Assembly (NCBI GenBank): GCA_030453285.1
Contig: JAKDKP010000001.1
Span: 1 to 20,778, forward strand
Direction: 5' to 3'
DNA length: 20,778 nucleotides
Origin: Propionibacteriales bacterium
Lineage (GTDB): Bacteria; Actinomycetota; Actinomycetes; Propionibacteriales; Propionibacteriaceae
This document shows positions 14,497 to 20,778 of the stretch, one piece after another. The translations under genes were made by a program, and so were the position numbers. Below the pieces are notes generated by a model. That model did not search any database and was not told the origin of the DNA. It saw only the letters and a program-made list of their open reading frames with translations. Position 1 is the stretch's first letter. Every line of letters starts with the position of its first letter.

Positions 14497-15464
14497 CCGG
14501 CATCGGCGGCGATCCGGAAGCCGGTGTGGCCCAGGGACGAATCAGGTGTGGTGTGCGTACGGGCGGCGCAGCGGTAGCGGTTGCAGTACGAGTGGTGACA
14601 CAGATACGACCCGCCCTTGACGACACGCGCCCGGCCCCGCGGCGGCCCGTGCGGATCGATCCGGGTCCGTTCCTGGTCACGTCGGTGCCAGAATTCCGAC
14701 CACCAGTCGGCGGTCCACTCCCACACGTTGCCGGAGGTCTGGAAGAGCCCGTATCCGTTGGGTTCGAACGACCGTACCGGTGCGGTGCCGACCCATCCGT
14801 CATCACCGGTATTGCGATCGGGGAAGCTGCCCTGCCAGATGTTCATCCGGTGTCGTCCGTCTGGTTCGCGCTCATCACCCCATGGATAGACCTGTTGATC
14901 AAGGCCTCCGCGGGCGGCCTTTTCCCACTCGGCCTCGGTGGGGAGGCGCCCGCCGGCCCAGGCGCAGTAGGCCAGGGCGTCGGCGAAGGACACCTGGGTG
15001 ACGGGATGATCATCGATGGTGGCCGAACCCGGACCCTGGGGGCACCGCCAGTCGGTGTTGCGCACGCCCAGCCACCAGGCCGCCTCGGGAACCACCCCGT
15101 CGACCAGGTGCTGCTGCGCCTCGGGATGCAGCAGGCCGCGAAAGACGTACGACCAGCCGAACCTCTCGGCGTCGGTGACATACCCCGTGGCGTCGACGAA
15201 GGCGGCGAACTCGGTATTGCTGACCGTCGTGGCCGAGAGTTGGAACTCCGAGACCATGACCTCACGCACGGGCCCCTCTCCGTCGCCGGGGAACGTCTCG
15301 GCGGCGATGCTGCCCATCAGGAATGTTCCCGCGGGAACGCGCACCAATCCGTCGAGAGCAGGCCGTGAGGCGGCAGCTCGGGCAGGAGCGGGCACGCGGT
15401 CGATCCGGACATTCTGACCACCCGTCGCCCGTGGGCGATCCGGTCCGCAGCAGGCAGCAGTCAT
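14493..15464 (-). CDS. Formylglycine-generating enzyme (FGE/SUMF1 family)
   Basis: A 323-residue enzyme that oxidises a cysteine in a CxPxR motif of sulfatases to C-alpha-formylglycine, using copper and oxygen. The SUMF1 fold spans about residues 38-320: GLVRVPAGTFLMGS, VSNTEFAAFVDATGY, PVTQVSFADALAYCAWAGGRLPTEAEWEKAARGG, YPWGDE, TSGNVWEWTADWW. The catalytic pair is present: Cys289 and Cys294 in GGSYLCHHSYCNRYR, as in the Streptomyces and human enzymes. It is therefore a true FGE, not an EgtB-like relative. No sulfatase lies in the window. The gene starts nine bases after the YczE-like gene. TAGACT (15476 to 15471) lies six bases before the ATG, allowing a leaderless promoter. Confidence 0.95.
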   Translation of the reverse strand: MTAACCGPDRPRATGGQNVRIDRVPAPARAAASRPALDGLVRVPAGTFLMGSIAAETFPGDGEGPVREVMVSEFQLSATTVSNTEFAAFVDATGYVTDAERFGWSYVFRGLLHPEAQQHLVDGVVPEAAWWLGVRNTDWRCPQGPGSATIDDHPVTQVSFADALAYCAWAGGRLPTEAEWEKAARGGLDQQVYPWGDEREPDGRHRMNIWQGSFPDRNTGDDGWVGTAPVRSFEPNGYGLFQTSGNVWEWTADWWSEFWHRRDQERTRIDPHGPPRGRARVVKGGSYLCHHSYCNRYRCAARTHTTPDSSLGHTGFRIAADAG

Positions 15465-15473
15465 GGGCGCAGT

Positions 15474-16151
15474 CTAGGAAACGACCGGCTCCGGACTGGG
15501 GACCGGTTCCGCTCCGGGTAGCGGTACGACTACCCACTTCAGGAACAGTTGTGCCAGCGGACCGATGCCCACCGCGTACAGCACGGTGCCGATCCCGACC
15601 GTTCCGCCGAGCAGGAACCCGATTGCCAGGACCGTGACCTCGATGCCGGTACGGATCAGTCGCAGGCTGCCTCCGGTCCGTGCCGCCAGCCCGGTCATCA
15701 ATCCGTCCCGCGGACCCGGTCCGAGCTGGCTGCCGATGTAGACCGCGGTGGCGAAGCCGTTGCCCACGACACCGAAGACCATGAAGGCTATCCGTGCCCA
15801 CAGTGGCTCCGGCTCGGGCAGGGACCACAACCCGAAGTCGAGGGCCAGTCCGACGACGAAGACATTGGCGACGGTGCCGAGTCCGGGCCACTGGCGGAGC
15901 GGAATCCACAGCAGCAGCACGATCGCGCCCACCACGATGGCCACCTGTCCGAAGGTCATCGGCAGGTAGTGGAGCAACCCCTGCTCCAGCACTGACCACG
16001 GCCCCAGGCCGAGCTTGGCCTTGACGAGGATCGACAGCGAGAAGCCGTACAGGAAGAGGCCGACGGCCAGTTGGGGCAGGCGGCGGGAGAGACGCCCGGC
16101 GAGCAGTTGCTGGCGGGGCGACAGATTGGCGAGTCCGTGCACGGGTCCCAT
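15474..16151 (-). CDS. YczE-like integral membrane protein
   Basis: A membrane protein of the YczE/YyaS family with about five or six hydrophobic helices: LAVGLFLYGFSLSILVKAKLGLGPWSVLEQG, AIVVGAIVLLLWIPL, GTVANVFVVGLALDFGLW, FMVFGVVGNGFATAVYIG and LIRTGIEVTVLAIGFLLGGTVGIGTVLYAVGIGPL. The short GLGPRDGLM-like motif is present as GPGPRDGLMTGLA. The Bacillus relative affects lipopeptide production by an unclear route; the general function is not known. I give ATG 16151 as the start; an in-frame GTG at 16190 is an alternative. Divergence from a MocR regulator matches the known YczR/YczE pairing. It probably shares a transcript with the FGE and Nudix genes. Confidence 0.85.
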   Translation of the reverse strand: MGPVHGLANLSPRQQLLAGRLSRRLPQLAVGLFLYGFSLSILVKAKLGLGPWSVLEQGLLHYLPMTFGQVAIVVGAIVLLLWIPLRQWPGLGTVANVFVVGLALDFGLWSLPEPEPLWARIAFMVFGVVGNGFATAVYIGSQLGPGPRDGLMTGLAARTGGSLRLIRTGIEVTVLAIGFLLGGTVGIGTVLYAVGIGPLAQLFLKWVVVPLPGAEPVPSPEPVVS

Positions 16152-16200
16152 CTTGAACCCGCGACGATGCGCAATGAATGGCCAGTCCACCTCTAGTGGC

Positions 16201-16226
16201 TTGAAATGTTTCAGTCCAGTTGAGAC
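16201..16226. promoter_or_regulatory. Control region between the YczE-like and MocR genes
   Basis: The short divergent gap contains TGAAA-N2-TTTCA (16202-16213) and two imperfect direct repeats, AGTGGCTTGAAA (16195-16206) and AGTCCAGTTGAGA (16213-16225). MocR regulators usually bind direct repeats, so this is the likely binding site for the adjacent regulator. No clear -10 for either gene is visible. Confidence 0.4.
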
Positions 16227-16265
16227 ACCACCCCACAGCGACTGCCCACCGTGCGAGGCTGAACC

Positions 16266-17690
16266 ATGCGACGTACGACTGCCGAACGGCTGGCCGCGCT
16301 GCTAGGACCCACACCCCTGACCTATCCGCGCTACGCCGACCTGGCCAATCGACTCCGGTTGTTGATCATCGACGGCCGACTCACCCACGACACCCGCTTG
16401 CCCGGGGAACGTGATCTTGCCGCCGCTCTGGGATCGTCTCGGGTCACCGTGGCGAGCGCCTATCAACGCCTGCGCGACGAGGGCCATTTGGTCTCCCGGC
16501 GCGGAGCCGGCCATGACGTCGTCCTGCCCGATGCCCCAATCGAACGCGCCCTGCCTGACCCCTTCCCCCGCGATGGCGGAGTGATCGGACTGAGCACCGC
16601 GGCCACCGCCCCTCCCCCGCAATTGGCCAGCCTGCTCACCGGCCTCACCGAGCGACTCTCCGCCCTCGGCCAGACCAGCGGCTATCACCCCGACGGCCTG
16701 CCGGAGCTACGTGCACGACTGGCCGACTCGTACACCCGGCGTGGGTTGCCGACCGAGCCGGAGCAGATGATCATCACCAACGGAGCACTCAGCGCGCTGC
16801 ATCTGATCACCCGTCATCTGGCGCACGGACGTGACCGCATCCTGCTCGAGGAGACCAGCTACAGCAATGCCATCGAAGGCCTGCGACGACAGGGATTCCG
16901 GCCGTACGGCTTCGCGCTCAGCGACACCGGCTGGGACCTCGACGCCCTGCGCGCCGGCCTTGCCGACGCTGCCACCGTGACGTACGTGATCGCCGACTTC
17001 CACAACCCGACCGGACGCATGGTCGGGTCCGCCGAGCGTGCCGCGCTGGGTGCTGTCACCCGGCGCAGCCGTACCCGTTTGGTGATCGACGAGACGATGC
17101 TGGAGGTGAACCTGGACGGCATCGCGGTGCCCGAGCCGGTCGCCTGCCACGATCCCACCGCCATCACCATCGGCTCGGCCTCGAAGAGCTTCTGGGGCGG
17201 ACTGCGGATCGGGTGGATTCGTGCCCCACGTGATCTAGTGCGCGGACTGGTGGAGACCCGGTCACTGCTCGACCTCTCCTCCCCGATCCTCGACCAGCTC
17301 CTGGTCAGTGACATGGTGGGCGACCCGACCGCAGTCCTTGATCATCAGCGGCGCGTCCATCGTCATCGACGCGACCATCTGGTCAGGCTGCTCACCGAAC
17401 GCCTGCCGACGTGGGAGTTCGAGGTGCCACCGGGCGGTTTGAGCCTGTGGGTGACCCTGCCCCGTCCTGCTTCGGGACAGCTCGTTGTGGCCGCCGAGCG
17501 ACGTGGTGTGGTGTTGACCGCCGGGCCACGCTTCCACACCGAATCCGGCGGAGACCGGCACCTGCGCCTCCCCTACGTTGCCGAGCCCGAGACGTTGACC
17601 CGCGCGATCGACGTGCTGGCCGATGTGTGGCCGACGGTCGACACCGAGATCTCCGCGCAGCGGACACCGAGGTCTCGACTGTCTGCCTGA
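16266..17690 (+). CDS. MocR-type regulator (GntR HTH fused to aminotransferase-like domain), YczR-like
   Basis: A 474-residue PLP-dependent transcription factor. The GntR winged helix-turn-helix covers about residues 18-85 (LANRLRLLIIDGRL, LPGERDLAAALGSSRVTVASAYQRLRDEGHL). A short linker leads to a fold-type I aminotransferase-like domain with YHPDGLPELR, ITNGALSAL, DFHNPTGRM and the PLP-binding Lys307 in GSASKSFWGGLRIGW. Such domains sense PLP or amino-compound ligands rather than catalyse transamination. ATG 16266 has GAGG seven bases upstream. Divergence from a YczE-like gene places it in the YczR group of MocR proteins, whose ligand is not established. Confidence 0.93.
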   Translation: MRRTTAERLAALLGPTPLTYPRYADLANRLRLLIIDGRLTHDTRLPGERDLAAALGSSRVTVASAYQRLRDEGHLVSRRGAGHDVVLPDAPIERALPDPFPRDGGVIGLSTAATAPPPQLASLLTGLTERLSALGQTSGYHPDGLPELRARLADSYTRRGLPTEPEQMIITNGALSALHLITRHLAHGRDRILLEETSYSNAIEGLRRQGFRPYGFALSDTGWDLDALRAGLADAATVTYVIADFHNPTGRMVGSAERAALGAVTRRSRTRLVIDETMLEVNLDGIAVPEPVACHDPTAITIGSASKSFWGGLRIGWIRAPRDLVRGLVETRSLLDLSSPILDQLLVSDMVGDPTAVLDHQRRVHRHRRDHLVRLLTERLPTWEFEVPPGGLSLWVTLPRPASGQLVVAAERRGVVLTAGPRFHTESGGDRHLRLPYVAEPETLTRAIDVLADVWPTVDTEISAQRTPRSRLSA

Positions 17691-17712
17691 GTGATCGCCC
17701 CACGGCGTCACT
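17690..17712 (+). terminator. Hairpin after the MocR gene
   Basis: AGTGA-CGCC (17690-17699, one T bulged) pairs with GGCG-TCACT (17704-17712) over a CCAC tetraloop, nine pairs in all. It begins at the last base of the stop codon and is followed by TTCGTGTTCG. Confidence 0.6.
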
Positions 17713-17749
17713 TCGTGTTCGCCTGCCGCCCGACGTGGCTGGATGCCGC

Positions 17750-17782
17750 TATCGTTGTGTCGTTCCGCACCCATCGAGAGAG
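17750..17782 (+). promoter_or_regulatory. Promoter -10 candidate and RBS of the AI-2E-family gene
   Basis: TATCGT (17750-17755) fits the TANNNT consensus and would start transcription near 17762. GAGAGG (17777-17782) then lies eight bases before the GTG at 17791, which decides that start over the longer frame beginning at 17743. No -35 match is evident. Confidence 0.4.
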
Positions 17783-17790
17783 GACCTGAC

Positions 17791-19011
17791 GTGTCGTTGT
17801 TCCGACGCCGTCCCAAGCCGTCGGACGAGAAGCACGAGAGGGCCTTGGCCGCCGATCTCGCCCACGCCGAGCGTGAGTCGGCCACCGACGATGCCGTCCG
17901 CGACGCCGATTCGTCGGGGACGCCCCGCAGCGAGGCCGACTTCGTTCGAGCTGTCCCGTGGGGCATGCAGATCGCGGCCGGCTGGTCCTGGCGGCTGTTG
18001 ATCGTTGCCGCCGCAGTGCTGGGTGTCGGTTGGGTGCTGGCCTATTTCTCCGGTGTCACGATTCCGATTGCGGTCGCCATCCTCCTCGCAGCGCTGCTGC
18101 AACCGTTGATCAACATGCTCACCCGCTGGGGATTCCCGAGAATCCTGTCGGTGGTGATCGGCCTGCTTGCCGGTGTGCTCGTCGTGGTGGGAGTGCTCAC
18201 CCTGATCGTGTGGCAGATCGCCTCCCAGTCCGGTGAACTCGCTCAGCAGACCGTCGCCGGTGTGCACAAACTCCTCGACTGGTTGGCCAGTGGCCCCTTG
18301 AAGATCAGCGAGGAGCAGATCAACCAGTACCAGCAGCAGATCACCGACTGGGCCGCCGCTTCCCAGGGCGTCATCGCCGGCTACGCCGCCAAGGGCGCCA
18401 CCGGTGTCGGCAACTTCGTGGCCGGTCTGGCGATCTCGTTGTTCGCGCTGTTCTTCTTCCTGTACGAGGGCAGCACGATCTGGAACTTCCTGCTCCGATT
18501 CGTTCCCGGAGCAGCCCGCCAGCGGACCGATGTCGCTGCCCGCGTCGGCTGGAAGTCGCTGGTCGGCTATGTCCGCGCCACCGTGATCGTGGCCGGTGTC
18601 GACGCCGTCGGCGTGCTGATCGTTGCCCTCATCCTCGGTGTCCCGTTGGCGCCGGCGCTGGCCGCGCTGGTCTTCCTCGGCGCCTTCGTCCCGATCGTCG
18701 GCGCCCTGGTCACCGGCTTCGTCGCCGTCGCCGTCGCCCTGGTCGCGCTGGGCTGGGTGCAGGCGCTGATCATGCTGGCCGGCGTCGTCCTGGTGATGCA
18801 GCTGGAGAGCAACATCCTCCAGCCCTTCCTGCTGGGCAAGGCGGTCTCATTGCACCCGTTCGCGGTGCTGCTCGGCATCACGATCGGAATCACCATCGGC
18901 GGAATCGTCGGTGGCCTGATCGCCATCCCGGTGATGGCTTTCGGCAACTCGTTCGTCTCCGCACTGACCCGGCAGAAGGATCAGGTGCAGACGCAGGTGG
19001 CAACCGGCTGA
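17791..19011 (+). CDS. AI-2E family permease (PF01594)
   Basis: A 406-residue membrane protein of the autoinducer-2 exporter-like (PerM/TqsA) family. After a charged 50-residue N-terminus come the paired helices WRLLIVAAAVLGVGWVLAYF and IPIAVAILLAALLQPLINML. A periplasmic or amphipathic segment rich in Gln and Glu follows (about residues 150-200), and then the C-terminal helices with the family-typical ALAALVFLGAFVPIVGALVTGF and ESNILQPFLLGKAVSLHPFAVLLGITIG. Members have been linked to AI-2 export, but also to cation/proton antiport and other transport, so quorum-sensing export should not be assumed; no luxS is visible. GTG start with GAGAGG upstream. It converges on the HhH-GPD gene with a four-base gap. 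Confidence 0.92.
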   Translation: MSLFRRRPKPSDEKHERALAADLAHAERESATDDAVRDADSSGTPRSEADFVRAVPWGMQIAAGWSWRLLIVAAAVLGVGWVLAYFSGVTIPIAVAILLAALLQPLINMLTRWGFPRILSVVIGLLAGVLVVVGVLTLIVWQIASQSGELAQQTVAGVHKLLDWLASGPLKISEEQINQYQQQITDWAAASQGVIAGYAAKGATGVGNFVAGLAISLFALFFFLYEGSTIWNFLLRFVPGAARQRTDVAARVGWKSLVGYVRATVIVAGVDAVGVLIVALILGVPLAPALAALVFLGAFVPIVGALVTGFVAVAVALVALGWVQALIMLAGVVLVMQLESNILQPFLLGKAVSLHPFAVLLGITIGITIGGIVGGLIAIPVMAFGNSFVSALTRQKDQVQTQVATG

Positions 19012-19015
19012 GGGA

Positions 19016-19594
19016 TCACTGCTCCTGGGCGGCGGCCTTCTTCTCCGCCTTCACCCGACGCTTGGTCTCGCGTACCTTCACCAGGGATTCGGAATCGGTG
19101 ATGTCGGCCACCGACCGGTGACCGGCCAACCCGTAGTCGCCGGCCGCCTCCTGCCAGCCCGGCACGTCAAGGCCGTACTGCTTGCCGAGCAGGGCGGTGA
19201 AGATGGCTGCCTTCTGCGCTCCGAAGCCGGGCAGGGACGCGATCGCCCTGCGCACCTCGAGGCCGGTCTCGGCCGTGGACCAGATCCGGGAGGCATCGCC
19301 GTCAAACTCGTCGACCAACACCCGGCACACCTGTTGGATGCGTTTGGCCATCGAACCGGGGAAGCGATGGACGGCGGGGCGCTCGGAACACAGGGCGACG
19401 AACTCATCGGTCGACATCTCGGCGATCCGGGCGACGTCCAGGCTGCCGCCGAGGCGTTCGGCAATCACGTACGGCCCGGCGAAGGCCTTCTCCAGGCGGT
19501 CCTGCTGATCAAGCACCATGCCGATCAGCAGCGCGTTCGGGTCGGTGCCGAGCAGTGCGTCGGCGGCTTCGTTGCCGGTGATGTGGATCGCCAT
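19016..19594 (-). CDS. HhH-GPD-type base excision repair protein (actinobacterial family)
   Basis: A 192-residue member of a compact actinobacterial family related to HhH-GPD DNA glycosylases. It opens with LLIGMVLDQQDRLEKAFAGPYVIAERLGG. The helix-hairpin-helix is LPGFGAQKAAIFTALLGKQYG (residues 121-141), which would hold the DNA backbone. Asp143 just after it is the position where glycosylases keep their catalytic aspartate, though its context (LDVPGW) is not the classical VDTHV. No iron-sulfur cysteine cluster is present. The Lys/Arg-rich C-terminal tail could add DNA affinity. The target lesion is unknown. It lies 27 bases after the methyltransferase gene, probably in the same transcript. 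Confidence 0.87.
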   Translation of the reverse strand: MAIHITGNEAADALLGTDPNALLIGMVLDQQDRLEKAFAGPYVIAERLGGSLDVARIAEMSTDEFVALCSERPAVHRFPGSMAKRIQQVCRVLVDEFDGDASRIWSTAETGLEVRRAIASLPGFGAQKAAIFTALLGKQYGLDVPGWQEAAGDYGLAGHRSVADITDSESLVKVRETKRRVKAEKKAAAQEQ

Positions 19595-19621
19595 GGGCTC
19601 ATCATGCCAGCCGGCGACAGC

Positions 19622-20383
19622 TCAGGCCGACTCACAGACGCACACCTGGAGCGATGAATCCGCGCCGAATGGTCGTCCGGCGAAGTCGCCGAACCGCTCG
19701 ATGAGTCGGAGTCCGCCACGAGAGAGGAGCAGAGGCAGCTCCTGGGGGAAGATGCTCCGGACGTCGACCGGGGCGGTGAAGAAGTCGGGTTCGGATTCGG
19801 TCGAGAAGGACCAGATCCCACGAGTCACCTGCGCGGCGGAGTCATAGGTCTCGGCGACATCAACCCTGATGGCACCACGCGCCGGATCGGCGAACGCTTC
19901 CCGAGTGCGGCGCACCCCATCGGCCTCGGCCAGCAGGCGGACACTCGGGTTGAACACGTCGAAGATGAACCGTCCGCCGGGTGCCAGGTGTCGTCGAACT
20001 GACTGGAAGCAGCTCACCAGTGCCTCGGTCTCATGAAGGTGCAGCAGGGAGTTGGCGGTGATGAACACGAAGTCGAAGACGCCGTCCAGGTCGAAGGCAC
20101 CCATGTCGCCCTGCACCCACTCCACGGCGACGCCACGCTCATCAGCCTTGCGTCGAGCCTCGGCGAGCATCTGAGGCGAGAAATCCAGACCGACACACCG
20201 ATGCCCGTCTGCGGCGATCGGGATCAGCTTGTGTCCGGTGCCGCAGCCGAGTTCCAGCACGCGCTCACCGTGGCTTCCGGCCGCCGCCCGGTAGTAGGCG
20301 ACAGCGGCCTCGTTGCCCGGAAACAACCGGTCGTACAACTTCGCCTGCGAATAGAACGCCTGGCCCGTCTGCTCCTGCTCCAT
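19622..20383 (-). CDS. Class I SAM-dependent methyltransferase
   Basis: A 253-residue Rossmann-fold methyltransferase. Motif I is VLELGCGTGHKLIPIA (about residues 42-57). The acidic residue that binds the SAM ribose follows in CVGLDFSPQML, then VQGDMGAFDLDGVFDFVFITANSLLHL (motifs II and IV) and LAPGGRFIFDVFNP. The C-terminal beta-rich region (about residues 150-250) resembles small-molecule methyltransferases of the UbiE/Methyltransf_25 type. The acceptor cannot be predicted. It begins 28 bases after the stop of the upstream partial gene and is followed by the HhH-GPD gene, suggesting a three-gene transcript; I see no evident shared pathway. Confidence 0.9.
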   Translation of the reverse strand: MEQEQTGQAFYSQAKLYDRLFPGNEAAVAYYRAAAGSHGERVLELGCGTGHKLIPIAADGHRCVGLDFSPQMLAEARRKADERGVAVEWVQGDMGAFDLDGVFDFVFITANSLLHLHETEALVSCFQSVRRHLAPGGRFIFDVFNPSVRLLAEADGVRRTREAFADPARGAIRVDVAETYDSAAQVTRGIWSFSTESEPDFFTAPVDVRSIFPQELPLLLSRGGLRLIERFGDFAGRPFGADSSLQVCVCESA

Positions 20384-20411
20384 GGTCGACGAGGGTACGC
20401 GGGCCGAAGGA

Positions 20412-20778
20412 TCACTCGTACAGGACGTACTCCGGCCAGGGTTTCAGCGCCAGGACCTGCGCCGGTGTCATCAGCTTGGCACCGCCGGCGGTGTCTTCTT
20501 CGTAGAAGAGTTTGAAGCCCATGCGCACGTGCTTCGGTGTGGTCTTCACCAGTCTGCGCCAGGTGTCCTCCTTGGCGGCGCGCGACCCGATCCCGTCCAC
20601 GGACTTGATCAACGCCACCCCGGGCCGGGGCTTGAGATCGGACTCCGACCGGACGATGCCGGGATTCAACTGGTGATAGACCATCGCCTTCTCGGGCAGA
20701 TTGCGCTTCGCCACCAGATCGGCAGTCCACTTCGACACCAGATCGAGTTCCTTGCCGGTCGTCGAACCGAACGTGCGG
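20412..20778 (-). CDS. Unrecognised conserved protein, 3' part only
   Basis: The last 121 codons of a gene that enters from beyond the window edge. A GTG at 20738 exists, but the frame stays open and protein-like above it (RTFGSTTGKELDLVSKW), so I treat the gene as truncated by the window. Visible features are KAMVYHQLNPGIV, RPGVALIKSVDGIG, MGFKLFYEED and the closing LMTPAQVLALKPWPEYVLYE. These recall a family of actinobacterial secreted or lipoprotein-like hypothetical proteins, but I cannot name it. The regular alternation of hydrophobic strands and charged loops would fit the end of a barrel-like enzyme fold. Probably first in a transcript with the methyltransferase. Confidence 0.7.
   Translation of the reverse strand, partial: RTFGSTTGKELDLVSKWTADLVAKRNLPEKAMVYHQLNPGIVRSESDLKPRPGVALIKSVDGIGSRAAKEDTWRRLVKTTPKHVRMGFKLFYEEDTAGGAKLMTPAQVLALKPWPEYVLYE

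Noticed and set aside
17791..19011. Quorum-sensing (AI-2) exporter role
   Set aside because: The family name is historical, members have diverse substrates, and no luxS or AI-2 receptor gene is visible here.
1..20778. Mobile element, phage, defence island or CRISPR array
   Set aside because: No integrase, transposase, toxin-antitoxin pair, terminal repeats or regularly spaced repeats seen; composition is even throughout.

Overview
The window is about two-thirds G+C. Its codons favour G or C in the third position, and starts are a mix of ATG and GTG with several candidate leaderless promoters. It carries families typical of actinobacteria: a HelZ-like SNF2 protein with a SWIM partner, a standalone LssY C-terminal domain protein, an actinobacterial-type HhH-GPD protein, and an AhpC/AhpF pair. 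I place it as a chromosomal segment of a high-GC actinobacterium; a Propionibacteriaceae-like host is a guess. I found no integrase, transposase, CRISPR array, tRNA or rRNA. Most of the window reads as ordinary chromosomal gene content.

Layout, left to right. (1) The 5' part of an NmrA/SDR-type NAD(P)-binding protein (minus, cut by the window edge) is divergent from a 14-TM-type MFS exporter. (2) A SNF2-family ATPase overlaps a SWIM zinc-finger protein, forming a HelZ-like two-gene unit. The start of the SNF2 gene looks frameshifted. (3) A small DUF2087 protein follows, with a palindrome and a possible leaderless promoter. (4) On the minus strand, a TetR regulator overlaps a DUF998 membrane protein (ATGA) and has two interlocked inverted repeats over its promoter. 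(5) Also on the minus strand, ahpC and ahpF (peroxiredoxin and its flavoprotein reductase) are followed after a hairpin by a pentapeptide-repeat protein with an eight-cysteine N-terminus. (6) Divergent from ahpC is an LssY C-terminal domain membrane protein, which converges on an MTH1187-type thiamine-binding protein. (7) A large cytoplasmic GH3 glycosidase follows. (8) A minus-strand cluster holds a YczE-like membrane protein, a formylglycine-generating enzyme and a Nudix hydrolase. It is divergent from a MocR-type (GntR-aminotransferase) regulator, the known YczR/YczE pairing. (9) An AI-2E-family permease converges on a minus-strand group: an HhH-GPD repair protein, a SAM methyltransferase, and the 3' part of an unrecognised conserved protein that runs off the window.

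The clearest functional units are the AhpC-AhpF peroxide-reduction pair, the TetR-DUF998 operon with its operator, the MocR-YczE divergon and the HelZ/SWIM pair. The points most worth a second look are an eight-residue deletion in AhpC next to its oligomer interface, the cysteine-rich pentapeptide protein beside ahpCF, the disrupted and compact SNF2 protein, several well-formed operator-like palindromes, and a marked excess of the hexamer CGTACG. I did not find a convincing new multi-gene system.
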